Of a stretch of 64,000 bases of DNA, positions 27,776 through 37,311 are shown piece by piece. Position numbers and translations under genes: made by a program. The stretch is from Flavobacteriaceae bacterium CRH. GTDB taxonomy: Bacteria > Bacteroidota > Bacteroidia > Flavobacteriales > Flavobacteriaceae. A model generated the notes under the pieces. The model was not told the origin of the DNA. It made no database searches and saw only the letters and a list, made by a program, of their open reading frames with translations. Numbering within the stretch: the stretch's first letter is position 1; every line of letters begins with the position of its first letter. The DNA lies in the NCBI GenBank assembly GCA_001507425.1, contig LMAJ01000003.1, forward strand, positions 310,001 to 374,000. Reading direction: 5' to 3'.

Positions 27776-30331
27776 TTAGAAAGGATAATTTATTCCAAAA
27801 TTTAAAACCGAGTGACCAAAATTGTATTCTTTGAACCAACGATCTCCCTCCGCATGTGCCGGATTGTAGGTCTTGAAGCCTAAATCGAGCCGAACCACAA
27901 AAAAGCTTAAATCGTATCGTAAACCAAATCCGGAACCCAAAGCAATTTCAGCTAAATCGTTTACGTTGTCAAATTTTGCTTTAGTATCAATCACATTATC
28001 GAGTACATTCCAGATATTTCCGGCATCAGCAAAGATTGCTCCTTTAACATCGCCAAAAATTTTAAACCTAAATTCTGCACTCAATGCAATCTTCATATTG
28101 GCCTCATTAAAATCGTTCATAGCATCGGTACTTCCCGGACCTAACGAATAAGGTTGCCAGGCACGGTTATCATTAGAACCTCCTGAATAATAACTTCTTG
28201 AAAACGGAATATAATCTGAGTTTCCAAAAGGAATTGCGATTCCAAAAAAGCTTCTAAATGCTAACACTTTTTCTTTTCCAAAATCCCAATGTTTAATGTA
28301 ATCGAATTCTGTTTTAATATATTCAGAATATTCTAAGTTGAATATTTCATAATTGCCTTTTGTGTTTTTAGGTAAACTTGCAACACTCGAAATGGCTGAT
28401 AATAAACTACCTGCAGATTCTATTTTTGTTTTAAATTGATAAAATGTATTATCGGCAAGATCTTTTTTTGTTGTTGTAGTAAAAGTATAACTCGTTGCTA
28501 AAATAAAATCGTTTTCTGTCAATCGAACTCTTCGTTCCTCAATACTTTCAACATCTTTATATTCTGAATTTGTTGGCGTTAATGCAGTGCTTCCATTTAA
28601 TACTTCGTTTGTAAAATTAGTTGTTCCTTGAGAAATAATTAAATTTCCATCAGTGTCAACATTTGTAGGAACAGTATTGTAAGTGCTGGCAATATTATTT
28701 AATTCATTATAAGAGGACGTATAAACCCTAAAATAATTATCAGGATTTAAGTTGCGAACAAATTGTGCATTCAATAAATCAAGTTTTACGGTATTGCGAC
28801 GTTTTGGAGACCAATTGTAAGCAATTCCTCCCGTAAAATTTTCTTTGTCTAAACCAATATTTCTTTGTTTTGAGAAACCGGCAGCAATACTTGTAGAAGG
28901 AATCATTCTTTTCGGAATAATTTTTTCAGTTCCAAAAGGCATTAAAATCCTTGGAAAATTAAGTTTTGTATCAATTCCATATTCCGAAACATTAAAGAAA
29001 TTATCGTTAGGATTCGCCATATCTTTTGATGAACCAATATTCATACGCGCCGAAATTTCTAAAGTCTCAGCTCTGCTGAAAACATTTCGAATCGTTTCAG
29101 AAATACTGGCTCCAATTCCAAAATCCTGAATATTAGAGTGAGTTAAATCTAAAGTGGCTCCAAAACTATATTTTTTTCTTGGTGTTAAATAAACATTCGC
29201 AATTAATGACTCTCCATTTGGGTCTCTTTTATCGACTTCATATTGTATTGAAGGGTAATTAAAAATTTTCAGGTTATTTAAATACCGGGACGAAAGTGTT
29301 GTACGTGTATCAGAAAAAGTGCTTCCTTTTGTAATAAAAATAGCGTCAGTAATAGCGCGCGGTTTATATTTTAAAGTTTTATAACTGTATAAATTAAAGT
29401 TGTTATAGGTTGTACTGTCGTTAATTTTTGTTTTTGCATTAGTAGGCGAATAATCTGTATAGATATTTACGTCGCTAATTTTGTATAATTTAAAAGGTTC
29501 AGTACGGCTAGAATCTCTTTCCTGGATATTATTGTTGTTGATAATTAAAGTTACATCAGCTTTGTTTTGTTTTCCAATTGTATCAATATTATAATTGATA
29601 TAAGTGGGTTGAAAAAAGTAAGCGCCATGATTTCTGTAATAAGTTGTGATACGGGCTTTTTCTTCTTCAAAATCAGAAGTTTTAAATTGATTTCCTGATT
29701 TTAAAAGAGAGGGTTCATTATTCGTTTTATATAATGAATCTAAAGCCGGAGTTAAAATATTAGTTCGAATAGAATCTAATTTATAACCAGGTCCCGTTGT
29801 TATATTATAGTTTACCTGAGCCTTTTTTCTGCCAATGCTGTCAATGCTGTAATCTGTTTTTACATTAAAAAAACCATTGTTAAAATAATAGTATTTTAAA
29901 CGTACTAAAGATTTTTGTGTTTTTACAGTATCAATAATTACGGGCGGTTCACCAGTGTTTTTCAAAAATTCATGAATTCCTTTATATAAAAAAGACTGTC
30001 CAAGCCGGTCTACTTGTTTTGCAGATAATATTTTAGACTGACGTTCATATAAGCCTGGATTGTTTTTAAATTTTGCCTGATAAGTAGAATCTGGATTTAA
30101 ATTGGCTAAATTGTACATATTCAAACGCAATTTGTAACCCAATAAAGTACCATTTGGTTTTTGGTACATTTGGTTTGATGCGGTTTCGTCGTTTGTAGAC
30201 TTACCATTTACAAGAATATTATTTTTTACAAGAAGGTTTTTTCCATCCGGAACTCTTTTTACGGCATTACAAGCAGAAATAAATATTGCTATTAGAATAA
30301 ATGCTACTATTTTTGTGGAATTCTTTTTCAA
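27776..30331 (-). CDS. tamL: TamL, BamA/TamA-family outer-membrane lipoprotein
   Basis: An 851-residue Omp85-family protein with a lipobox (IFISAC, Cys21), which in Bacteroidota distinguishes TamL from BamA. POTRA-like repeats span roughly 30-430 (KYYYFNNGFFNVKTDYSID; TYYRNHGAYFFQPTYI), and the C-terminal 420 residues form a beta-barrel (IFADAGNIWNV; GSGFGLRYDLSFFVVRLDLGFK; ends NFGINYPF). TamL works with TamB in outer-membrane biogenesis. Start is TTG 30331. tamL-methyltransferase-porT-ubiE order is the one I know from Flavobacterium. No tamB is seen here. Confidence 0.85.
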   Translation of the reverse strand: MKKNSTKIVAFILIAIFISACNAVKRVPDGKNLLVKNNILVNGKSTNDETASNQMYQKPNGTLLGYKLRLNMYNLANLNPDSTYQAKFKNNPGLYERQSKILSAKQVDRLGQSFLYKGIHEFLKNTGEPPVIIDTVKTQKSLVRLKYYYFNNGFFNVKTDYSIDSIGRKKAQVNYNITTGPGYKLDSIRTNILTPALDSLYKTNNEPSLLKSGNQFKTSDFEEEKARITTYYRNHGAYFFQPTYINYNIDTIGKQNKADVTLIINNNNIQERDSSRTEPFKLYKISDVNIYTDYSPTNAKTKINDSTTYNNFNLYSYKTLKYKPRAITDAIFITKGSTFSDTRTTLSSRYLNNLKIFNYPSIQYEVDKRDPNGESLIANVYLTPRKKYSFGATLDLTHSNIQDFGIGASISETIRNVFSRAETLEISARMNIGSSKDMANPNDNFFNVSEYGIDTKLNFPRILMPFGTEKIIPKRMIPSTSIAAGFSKQRNIGLDKENFTGGIAYNWSPKRRNTVKLDLLNAQFVRNLNPDNYFRVYTSSYNELNNIASTYNTVPTNVDTDGNLIISQGTTNFTNEVLNGSTALTPTNSEYKDVESIEERRVRLTENDFILATSYTFTTTTKKDLADNTFYQFKTKIESAGSLLSAISSVASLPKNTKGNYEIFNLEYSEYIKTEFDYIKHWDFGKEKVLAFRSFFGIAIPFGNSDYIPFSRSYYSGGSNDNRAWQPYSLGPGSTDAMNDFNEANMKIALSAEFRFKIFGDVKGAIFADAGNIWNVLDNVIDTKAKFDNVNDLAEIALGSGFGLRYDLSFFVVRLDLGFKTYNPAHAEGDRWFKEYNFGHSVLNFGINYPF

Positions 30332-30351
30332 GTGTTTTTAAATATTTAATT

Positions 30352-30359
30352 CAAAAGTA
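30352..30359 (-). promoter_or_regulatory. -7 promoter element of tamL
   Basis: TACTTTTG on the minus strand, 21 bases before TTG 30331 in the 37-base divergent gap with the methyltransferase gene. Confidence 0.5.
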
Positions 30360-30368
30360 CATTATTTT

Positions 30369-31097
30369 ATGGTTAGTAAAAACCAAATAAAACTTATAAC
30401 AGGTTTACATCAAAAAAAGCAACGTTTTGCAAATCAATTATTTTTTGCCGAAGGAGTAAAGGTAATTCAAGAACTGTTGCAATCCAATTTTGAATTAGAG
30501 CATTTATACACGACGCAAAATGATTTTGAAAATGTTCATTCTGCAAAACGAACGCTTATTTACGAACAAGACCTAAAAAAAATAAGTGCTTTGACAACTC
30601 CAAATACCTGTTTGGCAGTTTTTAAGATTCCTTCCGAAAATAAAATAATCGACTCCGGTTTAATCGTAGCTTTAGACGACATTCGCGATCCCGGAAATTT
30701 AGGAACAATTTTGCGTCTTTGCGACTGGTTTGGTATCAAACAAATTATTTGTTCTAAAGAAACCGTTGATATTTATAATCCAAAAGTTGTTCAGGCCACA
30801 ATGGGATCGATCACCAGAGTTAATGTAAATTATGTGGATTTGAAAACGTTTATCGCACAAACAGAATTACCGATTTTTGGAACTTTTATGGACGGAGAGA
30901 ACATTTATCAATCAAATTTACCTCAAAACGGAATCATTATTATGGGTAATGAAGCCAACGGTATTTCGGCAGAGATTGAAAAAATGGTTACAAGCCGACT
31001 CACAATTCCAAGGTTTGGAGAACAACAAAAAACGGAAAGTTTGAATGTAGCTACTGCAACAGCAATTATTCTTAGTGAATTTAAACGAAATAGTTAA
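30369..31097 (+). CDS. SpoU/TrmH-type RNA 2'-O-methyltransferase
   Basis: SPOUT-class methyltransferase of 242 residues. The three knot motifs are present: ALDDIRDPGNLGTILRLCDWFG (motif 1), IIIMGNEANGIS (motif 2) and LTIPRFGEQQKTESLNVATATAI (motif 3). An N-terminal SpoU substrate-binding domain (~1-95) precedes. Whether it acts on 23S rRNA (RlmB-like) or tRNA cannot be decided. Divergent from tamL. Confidence 0.93.
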   Translation: MVSKNQIKLITGLHQKKQRFANQLFFAEGVKVIQELLQSNFELEHLYTTQNDFENVHSAKRTLIYEQDLKKISALTTPNTCLAVFKIPSENKIIDSGLIVALDDIRDPGNLGTILRLCDWFGIKQIICSKETVDIYNPKVVQATMGSITRVNVNYVDLKTFIAQTELPIFGTFMDGENIYQSNLPQNGIIIMGNEANGISAEIEKMVTSRLTIPRFGEQQKTESLNVATATAIILSEFKRNS

Positions 31098-31106
31098 GAA
31101 ATTGTT

Positions 31107-31817
31107 TTAATGAAAAGTGAAATTTATTAAAATAGCTCTCGATTTCATAGAATCAATATTATCTGTCCATTGACTAGGCCCATTTGCAGGGTTGTCGCGA
31201 ATTAATTCATCAGTAATACCAAACATTCCTCTAATAGAAGGAGAGAAAATAAAATATTCTGAGAAAATATCTATTCCAAAACCAAGCTCGTAAGCCGCAG
31301 TCCAGGGTTTTACTCTGAATTTCCCTTCAAAGTTATCATCTTTTGATTTTGAGTTGGCGGATAAATTTAGCGTAGTAGACATTCCTCCAACTAAATACGG
31401 ACGAATGTTTCCGGTTCGCAAAGAGGAGAATTTTAATAATAATGGAAAATGAATATAAGTACTGCTTACTTCTCTTAAATATTCATTTTTCAAGTCTATA
31501 TTTGGGAAATATAAATCGCGCTTTGTGTAATACAAACCTGGCTCAAAACGCAAATTGATATATTCCTGCAATCTTAAATCAGCAACAACACCAACATTAA
31601 AACCGGTTGTTTTTTTGACCTGAATATCTTCTGCAGGGGTTTTGTAATCAAATTTAAAGTCGAAACTATTAAAACCTAAGTAATAGCCAAAATAAAGGCG
31701 TTGTTTTTGCCAGTTTTCGAGATTGATAATAGGATCTTTGCTAAACATATTTTTAGCAAATTGCGAATATCCCTTTGTCGTTAAGACTAATAAAAGTAAG
31801 ATTACTGTTTTTTTCAT
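31107..31817 (-). CDS. porT: PorT, type IX secretion/outer-membrane barrel protein
   Basis: A 236-residue exported beta-barrel protein (signal peptide LLLLVLTTKGYSQ) of the PorT family, required for type IX secretion in Porphyromonas and Flavobacterium. Typical segments: FGYYLGFNSFDFKF, LRFEPGLYYTKRDLYF, YIHFPLLLKFSS and PYLVGG. ATG 31817 follows the ubiE stop by one base; the longer frame to 31880 lies within ubiE and lacks a good leader. The location next to ubiE and tamL matches flavobacterial gene order. Confidence 0.88.
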   Translation of the reverse strand: MKKTVILLLLVLTTKGYSQFAKNMFSKDPIINLENWQKQRLYFGYYLGFNSFDFKFDYKTPAEDIQVKKTTGFNVGVVADLRLQEYINLRFEPGLYYTKRDLYFPNIDLKNEYLREVSSTYIHFPLLLKFSSLRTGNIRPYLVGGMSTTLNLSANSKSKDDNFEGKFRVKPWTAAYELGFGIDIFSEYFIFSPSIRGMFGITDELIRDNPANGPSQWTDNIDSMKSRAILINFTFH

Positions 31818-31818
31818 A

Positions 31819-32550
31819 CTATTTTTTAGAAGCAGAATAAATGGTTGCAACTCCAAAAGTTTGAGGCATAGCCACAACATCTATAAACCCAATTTTTCTC
31901 AAAATATTGTTCAAAGCTTCTCCATACGGAAAAACAGCAGCAGATTCAGATAAATATCCGTAAGCTGAATTATCTTTAGAAAACAATTTTCCTATAATTG
32001 GAAGTATATTTTTGGTGTAAAATTTATAACCTTGCTTATATGGAGTTTTGTCAGGAACCGAAGTTTCTAAAATTACAAAGACACCATTTGGTTTTAAAAC
32101 CCTCAAAATTTCAGAAAAACCTTTTTCTAAATTCTCAAAGTTTCGAACTCCAAAACCTACCGTTATTGCGTCAAAATAATTATCTTCAAAAGGTATGTTT
32201 TCAGAATCTCCTAAAACTAAATCAATAACATTAGATAGTTTTTTTTCTTCAACTTTCTTTTTTCCAACTTCAAGCATTCCGGCAGAAATATCTAAACCAA
32301 TAATTTTTTCAGCATTTGTTTGTGACATTAAAATAGCCAAGTCGCCAGTTCCTGTTGCGATATCAAGAATAATTTTTGGTTTTGTGTCAGAAACTATTTT
32401 TAATACTTTTTTACGCCACTTAATATCAATTCCAAATGAAATTACACGGTTTAAATTATCATAGTTTCCAGAGATAGTATCAAACATTTGTGCAACTTGT
32501 TCTTTTTTGCCTAATGTTGAGTCTTTATACGGAGTTACTTTTTCGCTCAT
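31819..32550 (-). CDS. ubiE: Demethylmenaquinone methyltransferase
   Basis: SAM-dependent C-methyltransferase of quinone synthesis (menaquinone here, as Bacteroidota lack ubiquinone); 243 residues. Motifs: [33 protein letters not shown] (SAM loop), [26 protein letters not shown] and the C-terminal [15 protein letters not shown] 32550 is used; the TTG at 32568 overlaps the -7 element. Confidence 0.96.
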   Translation of the reverse strand: MSEKVTPYKDSTLGKKEQVAQMFDTISGNYDNLNRVISFGIDIKWRKKVLKIVSDTKPKIILDIATGTGDLAILMSQTNAEKIIGLDISAGMLEVGKKKVEEKKLSNVIDLVLGDSENIPFEDNYFDAITVGFGVRNFENLEKGFSEILRVLKPNGVFVILETSVPDKTPYKQGYKFYTKNILPIIGKLFSKDNSAYGYLSESAAVFPYGEALNNILRKIGFIDVVAMPQTFGVATIYSASKK

Positions 32551-32565
32551 TACTTTTAATTTACG

Positions 32566-32573
32566 CAAATATA
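32566..32573 (-). promoter_or_regulatory. -7 promoter element of ubiE
   Basis: TATATTTG on the minus strand. Predicted leader is only ~10 bases. Confidence 0.4.
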
Positions 32574-32847
32574 ATACAATCTGACGTAACTCTAATTGGG
32601 TTTTTTAAATTGTAAATCAAATGTTTTAGAAAATATTTTTTTGATATGATTTTGGTTTTTAAACCATCACGGAAAACAGGTATTTTGACAAAATCACGGT
32701 AAGTGGGTATTGTAGCAGTGAGAAATTATGGTCACTTTTGTCTTGTTAAATATTTAAAATTTTAATGATTGATAGCGGCTTTAGGATTCAAATCAAATAG
32801 ATACTTTTTGCGCTGGTTTTTTATTTGTTCTTGTAGATAGTTTTGAA

Positions 32848-32878
32848 AGTGTTGTTAGTAATTTCAACACTGTTTTTT
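32848..32878 (+). terminator. Hairpin plus T-run in a gene-free gap
   Basis: AGTGTTG/CAACACT (32848-32854, 32865-32871) followed by G and six T. No gene upstream on this strand within 1.7 kb. The gap 32574-33106 otherwise holds only AT-rich sequence and the next two hairpins. Confidence 0.5.
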
Positions 32879-32936
32879 AAAAGTGCAAAATACGTTCTTA
32901 GGATTAAATTTGTTTTTGGAAATTTTAATTTTCTTT

Positions 32937-32979
32937 GCCTTTAATACCTTCGTGGTATTTGGTATTAAAGGCTTTTTTT
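32937..32979 (+). terminator. Strong orphan terminator
   Basis: Perfect 12-bp stem GCCTTTAATACC/GGTATTAAAGGC, 12-base loop, then seven T (32973-32979). Only the plus strand has the T-run, so it should end a plus-strand transcript that contains no recognisable gene. Confidence 0.8.
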
Positions 32980-33106
32980 GAGATGTCTCTCAAAAAAAAA
33001 ATTATATATAACATTGGTTCCAGTTGTTTAAATTACTGAAACTTTAGTTTGTTTGTCAAAATTATTTCTGGAATAAATCCTGAGCTAAAAATCATTTTAC
33101 TAAGAA

Positions 33107-33134
33107 AACATCCTCAAAAGAGGATGTTTTTTTG
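33107..33134. terminator. Terminator at the 3' side of folA
   Basis: AACATCCTC/GAGGATGTT with an AAAA loop. Serves folA on the minus strand; the longer T-run is on the plus strand. Confidence 0.8.
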
Positions 33135-33136
33135 TT

Positions 33137-33619
33137 TTATAATCTAATGTAAGTTTCATAAGTATAATCATAAAGATGCTTTTCATCTTTAAAGTTTTCT
33201 TCAGATTCTACGAGCTGCCATTCCTTTTTGTTAATTTCAGGAAAGTATGTATCAGCGTCAAAAGTATTGTGTACTTTGGTGATTTCTATAATATCTGTAA
33301 AAGGTAGCGCCAGGTTATAAATTTCGCCTCCGCCAATAATATAAGAGTCTTCGTTTTCAGGACAAACAGCAATAGCTTTTTCAATGCTGTCTACGACAAC
33401 ACAACCTTCAGGGTGATAATCAGCCTGACGTGTTATCACGACGTGAACCCTGTTAGGTAATGGTTTTGGAAAACTTTCAAAGGTTTTTCTCCCCATTATA
33501 ATGTGATGATTGGTCGTAAGGGATTTAAATCTTTTAAAATCATTGGGTAAATGCCAAACTAATTCATTGTTCTTTCCAAGAGCATTATTTTCGGCAACAG
33601 CCGCTATCATTATAATCAT
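33137..33619 (-). CDS. folA: Dihydrofolate reductase
   Basis: NADPH-dependent reductase of 160 residues regenerating tetrahydrofolate. Family motifs: IAAVAENNALGKNNELVWHLPNDFKRF (Met20 loop and substrate pocket), HIIMGRKTFESFPKPLPNR (NADPH), and SYIIGGGEIY. Cosegregates with thyA about 1 kb away, which oxidises methylene-THF to DHF. Starts at ATG 33619; the alternative ATG 33610 would shorten it by three residues. Confidence 0.97.
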   Translation of the reverse strand: MIIMIAAVAENNALGKNNELVWHLPNDFKRFKSLTTNHHIIMGRKTFESFPKPLPNRVHVVITRQADYHPEGCVVVDSIEKAIAVCPENEDSYIIGGGEIYNLALPFTDIIEITKVHNTFDADTYFPEINKKEWQLVESEENFKDEKHLYDYTYETYIRL

Positions 33620-33631
33620 GGTAATGGTAGA

Positions 33632-33979
33632 CTAAATTTTATTATCGGAATCCTCATTTATTTTTGATTCTAATTGACTAATTCTTTTTTGCTGTAAAGC
33701 AACAAGTCTGTCAATTTGTTCTCTTTCCCATTTTTTATTCATGAATCTATCAGTAATATAAACTTTAATAAAGTGTAAAATAAAAATGAAAAACCATATT
33801 GTTATAGCCCAGATACACCAATTTGGTTCAGTGTCACTAACGCCAAAGTCAAAAAATTTATTTGCAATAAATAAAAATAAGCTCGCTATAAGAAAAAATA
33901 CAAAGTGAAAATAAAGTATTTTCTTTTGTCTTAATCTTCTCCTGGCATATTCGTATTGCTCGTGCACTTCTTTTTCCAT
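33632..33979 (-). CDS. 2TM domain-containing membrane protein
   Basis: A 115-residue protein with two hydrophobic helices (FHFVFFLIASLFLFIANKFF; WCIWAITIWFFIFILHFI) between an arginine-rich N-terminus (YEYARRRLRQKK) and a basic helix RFMNKKWEREQIDRLVALQQKRI. It fits the 2TM family found as a small domain in Bacteroidota, sometimes fused to histidine kinases. No function known. Twelve bases upstream of folA, probably cotranscribed. Confidence 0.8.
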   Translation of the reverse strand: MEKEVHEQYEYARRRLRQKKILYFHFVFFLIASLFLFIANKFFDFGVSDTEPNWCIWAITIWFFIFILHFIKVYITDRFMNKKWEREQIDRLVALQQKRISQLESKINEDSDNKI

Positions 33980-34218
33980 AAGATCTAAATAATGAGATTA
34001 TAAAGTTAAAATTTATTTTGAAATCACACTGATTTGGAATCACAATATTTGCTTCTGAAATAGTTTTCAATCTGAATTGCAAAAATTATAGCACATTTAA
34101 TTATTGATATTGCTAAAATGATATTCTCTTTTTGCTATTATCGTAAATCGTTTACTACGAGATTAAAGTGTAGGATTTATTCTGTAATTTTATATATAAA
34201 TCTAAAAATTAAATAGTT

Positions 34219-34515
34219 ATGTCTTTGAAGAAACAATTTATTAAAACAAAACCAGTTTGTAAAGTTACATTTTCTGTAGAAGCTAAAGATGCAAATTCTG
34301 CAGCTGTTGTTGGAGATTTTAACAATTGGAATGCTGAAGAAGGAACTTTAAGTAAATTGAAAAATGGAACTTTTAAAGCAACTTACGACTTAGTTAAAGA
34401 TGCTATTTATGAATTTAAGTATGTAATTGACGGAAGTTATGTTAACGATCCTGAAGCAGATTCATACAAATGGAATGATTTTGCAGGAAGTGAAAATAGT
34501 GTTTTAGTAGTGTAA
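34219..34515 (+). CDS. Isoamylase-N/CBM48-like small protein
   Basis: A 98-residue protein consisting of one glycogen-binding early-set domain (CKVTFSVEAKDANSAAVVGDFNNWN; GTFKATYDLVKDAIYEFKYVIDG; VNDPEADSYKWNDF). This is the AMPK-beta/CBM48 fold; the tryptophan in FNNWN is one of the usual sugar contacts. No catalytic domain is attached and no glycan gene is adjacent. Cytoplasmic by absence of a signal peptide. Monocistronic with its own terminator. Confidence 0.85.
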   Translation: MSLKKQFIKTKPVCKVTFSVEAKDANSAAVVGDFNNWNAEEGTLSKLKNGTFKATYDLVKDAIYEFKYVIDGSYVNDPEADSYKWNDFAGSENSVLVV

Positions 34516-34518
34516 AAA

Positions 34519-34550
34519 AAATCCGCTTAAATTTTTAAGCGGATTTTTTT
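34519..34550. terminator. Terminator shared by the CBM48 gene and thyA
   Basis: AATCCGCTTAAA/TTTAAGCGGATT stem with A-run before and T-run after, between convergent genes. Confidence 0.9.
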
Positions 34551-34554
34551 ATAC

Positions 34555-35406
34555 TTATACAGCAACACTTCCTTTTATGCCGGCATGCGGTTCATAATCT
34601 AAAAGTGTGAAGTCATTATAATCAAAATCGAAAATGTTTTTAATCTCAGGATTTAAAATCATTTTTGGTAATGGTTTTGGTTCACGGGTCAATTGCAGTT
34701 CTAATTGCTCAAAATGATTGTTATAAATGTGTGCATCTCCAAAAGTGTGAATAAATTCACCATATTCTAAATCGCAAACCTGAGCAATCATCATGGTTAA
34801 AAGTGCATAAGAAGCAATATTAAAAGGAACTCCCAAAAAGATGTCAGCACTTCGTTGGTACAACTGGCAAGATAATTTTCCTTTTGTTTCGCCTTTTTCA
34901 AGATCCGGGCTTGTTACGTAAAATTGAAAGAAAGCATGACAAGGTGGCAAAGCGGCTTTATCATTGGCAACGTTTTCTTCAAATGATTTTTTAGTGTCCG
35001 GTAAAACCGATGGATTCCAAGCAGAAACAATCATTCTTCGGCTATTCGGATTTGTTTTTAGTTCCGTAATCAATTCAGAGATCTGATCAATTTCTTCACT
35101 GTTCCAGTTACGCCATTGATGTCCGTAAACGGGGCCCAAATCTCCATTCGAATCTGCCCAGGCATCCCAAATCTTAACTCCGTTTTCCTGAAGGTATTTA
35201 ATGTTGGTATCACCTTTTAAAAACCAAAGCAATTCGTATATAATAGATTTTAAGTGTAATTTTTTGGTTGTAACCATTGGAAAACCTTCGCTTAAATCGA
35301 AACGCATCTGGTAACCAAAAACGCTTTTTGTTCCGGTTCCGGTTCGGTCTCCTTTTTGGTTGCCGTTTTCTAAAACATGTTTTACCAGGTCTAAATATTG
35401 TTTCAT
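34555..35406 (-). CDS. thyA: Thymidylate synthase
   Basis: Converts dUMP to dTMP using methylene-THF; 283 residues. Catalytic Cys156 lies in [12 protein letters not shown], the phosphate-binding arginines in [23 protein letters not shown] and [12 protein letters not shown], and the folate/nucleotide pocket in [18 protein letters not shown] and [11 protein letters not shown] ~10-residue insertion ([12 protein letters not shown]) precedes the catalytic Cys relative to E. coli; common in Bacteroidota. Full length. Confidence 0.97.
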   Translation of the reverse strand: MKQYLDLVKHVLENGNQKGDRTGTGTKSVFGYQMRFDLSEGFPMVTTKKLHLKSIIYELLWFLKGDTNIKYLQENGVKIWDAWADSNGDLGPVYGHQWRNWNSEEIDQISELITELKTNPNSRRMIVSAWNPSVLPDTKKSFEENVANDKAALPPCHAFFQFYVTSPDLEKGETKGKLSCQLYQRSADIFLGVPFNIASYALLTMMIAQVCDLEYGEFIHTFGDAHIYNNHFEQLELQLTREPKPLPKMILNPEIKNIFDFDYNDFTLLDYEPHAGIKGSVAV

Positions 35407-35419
35407 ATTTGGTTTATTC

Positions 35420-35458
35420 GGTTATTCGTTTAACTGTTTAATCGATTAAACGAATAAA
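35420..35458. repeat. Nested palindrome between thyA and the nuclease gene
   Basis: Core GTTTAATCGATTAAAC (35436-35451) is a perfect 16-base palindrome, flanked by TTATTCG (35422-35428) and CGAATAA, so two nested hairpins are possible. No T-run. Confidence 0.6.
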
Positions 35459-35481
35459 CAAATCAACGATTAAACAATTTT

Positions 35482-36105
35482 CTATCTTTTCGAGATTTCG
35501 TCTCTGATTTTGGCAGCTTTTTCATAATCTTCCTGAGAAACCGCCTGATCCAGAAGTTCGTTTAGTTCTTGTAAACTATGTTTAGCATAAACATCTCCAG
35601 ACTGATTTGTTTCTTCTTCGTGACCAAAAGTTTCAGGATTAGAAAGTACATCATCAATTTCCTGAGACCCCTGATCTGTTTCTGCAGTGTTCGATTTTAA
35701 ATAAATACCAGCTTTATCTAAAATGTTTTTATAAGTAAAAATCGGAGCATTAAAACGTAATGCCAACGCAATTGCATCAGACGTTCTGGCATCTATAATT
35801 TCTTCGATTTTATCTCTCTCACAAATTAAACTTGAATAAAAAACGCCATCGACAAGTTTGTGAATAATAACTTGCTTGACAACAATGTCAAATCGTTCGG
35901 CAAAATTCTTAAACAAATCATGCGTTAATGGGCGAGGAGGTTTTATCTCTTTTTCTAAGGCAATTGCAATGGATTGAGCTTCAAAAGCGCCAATTACGAT
36001 TGGCAGTTTTCTTTCGCCATCAACTTCATTCAAAATTAAGGCATAAGCGCCATTTTGAGTTTGGCTGTATGATATTCCTTTTATGGATAATTTTACTAGA
36101 CTCAT
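35482..36105 (-). CDS. Bifunctional nuclease family protein
   Basis: A 207-residue protein with an N-terminal bifunctional-nuclease (DUF151) domain (~1-135: LPIVIGAFEAQSIAIALE; RPLTHDLFKNF; IDARTSDAIALALRFNAPIFT) and a C-terminal UVR/uvrB-interaction-like helix pair (LQELNELLDQAVSQEDYEKAAKIRDEI). The two-domain form is normal in Bacteroidota. Nuclease activity on DNA/RNA is described for plant and Thermotoga homologues; role here unproved. Confidence 0.88.
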   Translation of the reverse strand: MSLVKLSIKGISYSQTQNGAYALILNEVDGERKLPIVIGAFEAQSIAIALEKEIKPPRPLTHDLFKNFAERFDIVVKQVIIHKLVDGVFYSSLICERDKIEEIIDARTSDAIALALRFNAPIFTYKNILDKAGIYLKSNTAETDQGSQEIDDVLSNPETFGHEEETNQSGDVYAKHSLQELNELLDQAVSQEDYEKAAKIRDEISKR

Positions 36106-36195
36106 ATATATGGGTAAAAAAGGGCAGTTATTGCCACATTTTAGTACTTTTTTTAATTAAAAAATAAAGGTGCAATTTTAATCAAAAAATATGGA

Positions 36196-36246
36196 ACAAA
36201 AAAGCCACCTAAAGCAAAGATACGATTATCTTATTTTTAGGCAGCT
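36196..36246 (-). terminator. Terminator of the etf operon
   Basis: Minus-strand stem GCTGCCTAAA/TTTAGGTGGC (two G-U) enclosing a second hairpin AAGATA/TATCTT, then six T. Confidence 0.7.
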
Positions 36247-36269
36247 ATATTTTTATAGAGATTTCTAAA

Positions 36270-37238
36270 TTAAGAATGCTGAGCTTTAAAAGCTTTTAAT
36301 TTCTCCGTTAATTTAGGAACAATTTCAAAAGCATCTCCAACAATACCATAATCAGCAACCTTAAAGAAAGGAGCTTCAGGGTCGCTATTGATAACCACTT
36401 TTACTTTTGATGAGTTAATACCTGCAATATGCTGAATAGCTCCCGAAATTCCAACTGCAATATATAAATTGGTTGCAACCGGTTTTCCTGTTTGTCCAAC
36501 GTGCTCGCTGTGAGGTCTCCATCCTAAATCTGAAACTGGTTTAGAACATGCAGTTGCAGCACCTAAAACAGCAGCTAAATCTTCGATTAATCCCCAGTTT
36601 TCAGGACCTTTTAGTCCACGTCCGCCAGAAACTACAACATCAGCGTCAGCGATAGATACTTTTCCTGATACTTTTTCTACAGATTCTACTTTTACTCCAA
36701 AATCATTATCTCCAATTGACGGATTAAAATCTTCTTCAGTTGCAGATCCTGCACTTTCGAAAATTCCATAAGAGTTTTTAGCTAAACCAAGAACTTTTAC
36801 ATCAGTACTGATTTCAGTAATGTTGAAAGCTTTGTTTGAAAAAGCATTTCTTTTTACCTGAAAAGGAGAAGTGCTTAATGGTAATCCAACAACGTTTGAA
36901 GCAAAACCGGCATTTAAAGCCACTGCAACTAATGACGAAAGATAAATACTATCTGTTGTAGAAGAAAGTAAAACTACTTTTGTCCCTTCTTTTTCAGCAG
37001 CTTGTTTTATTACATCGGCATAAGCCTTTGCTGTAAAACCTGCTAATTTATCGTTGGTAACTTTTAATACTTTATCAACTCCGTATTTAGATAATTCGCT
37101 TACGTCGCTAGTATTGATAGTTAAAGCAGTTACGGTTGTTCCTAAAGATTCAGCTACTTTTTTAGCGTATGAAGCTAATTCAAAAGCAACTTTTTTAAAT
37201 TTTCCTTCTGCAGATTCTGCATATATTAATATTGACAT
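36270..37238 (-). CDS. etfA: Electron transfer flavoprotein subunit alpha
   Basis: FAD-binding half of ETF, 322 residues, which takes electrons from acyl-CoA dehydrogenases. The N-terminal half has the nucleotide-binding-like fold; the FAD domain shows VVSGGRGLKGPENWGLIEDLA, VGQTGKPVATNLYIAVGISGAIQHIAG and INSDPEAPFFKVADYGIVGD, all typical. Follows etfB with a 73-base gap and closes the unit. Confidence 0.96.
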   Translation of the reverse strand: MSILIYAESAEGKFKKVAFELASYAKKVAESLGTTVTALTINTSDVSELSKYGVDKVLKVTNDKLAGFTAKAYADVIKQAAEKEGTKVVLLSSTTDSIYLSSLVAVALNAGFASNVVGLPLSTSPFQVKRNAFSNKAFNITEISTDVKVLGLAKNSYGIFESAGSATEEDFNPSIGDNDFGVKVESVEKVSGKVSIADADVVVSGGRGLKGPENWGLIEDLAAVLGAATACSKPVSDLGWRPHSEHVGQTGKPVATNLYIAVGISGAIQHIAGINSSKVKVVINSDPEAPFFKVADYGIVGDAFEIVPKLTEKLKAFKAQHS

Positions 37239-37311
37239 AATTTTTTTGTTTAGAAGTTTAAAGTTTGAGGTTTCAAGTTTGTAAACTGAAACTGTGACTG
37301 AAAACTGATTA

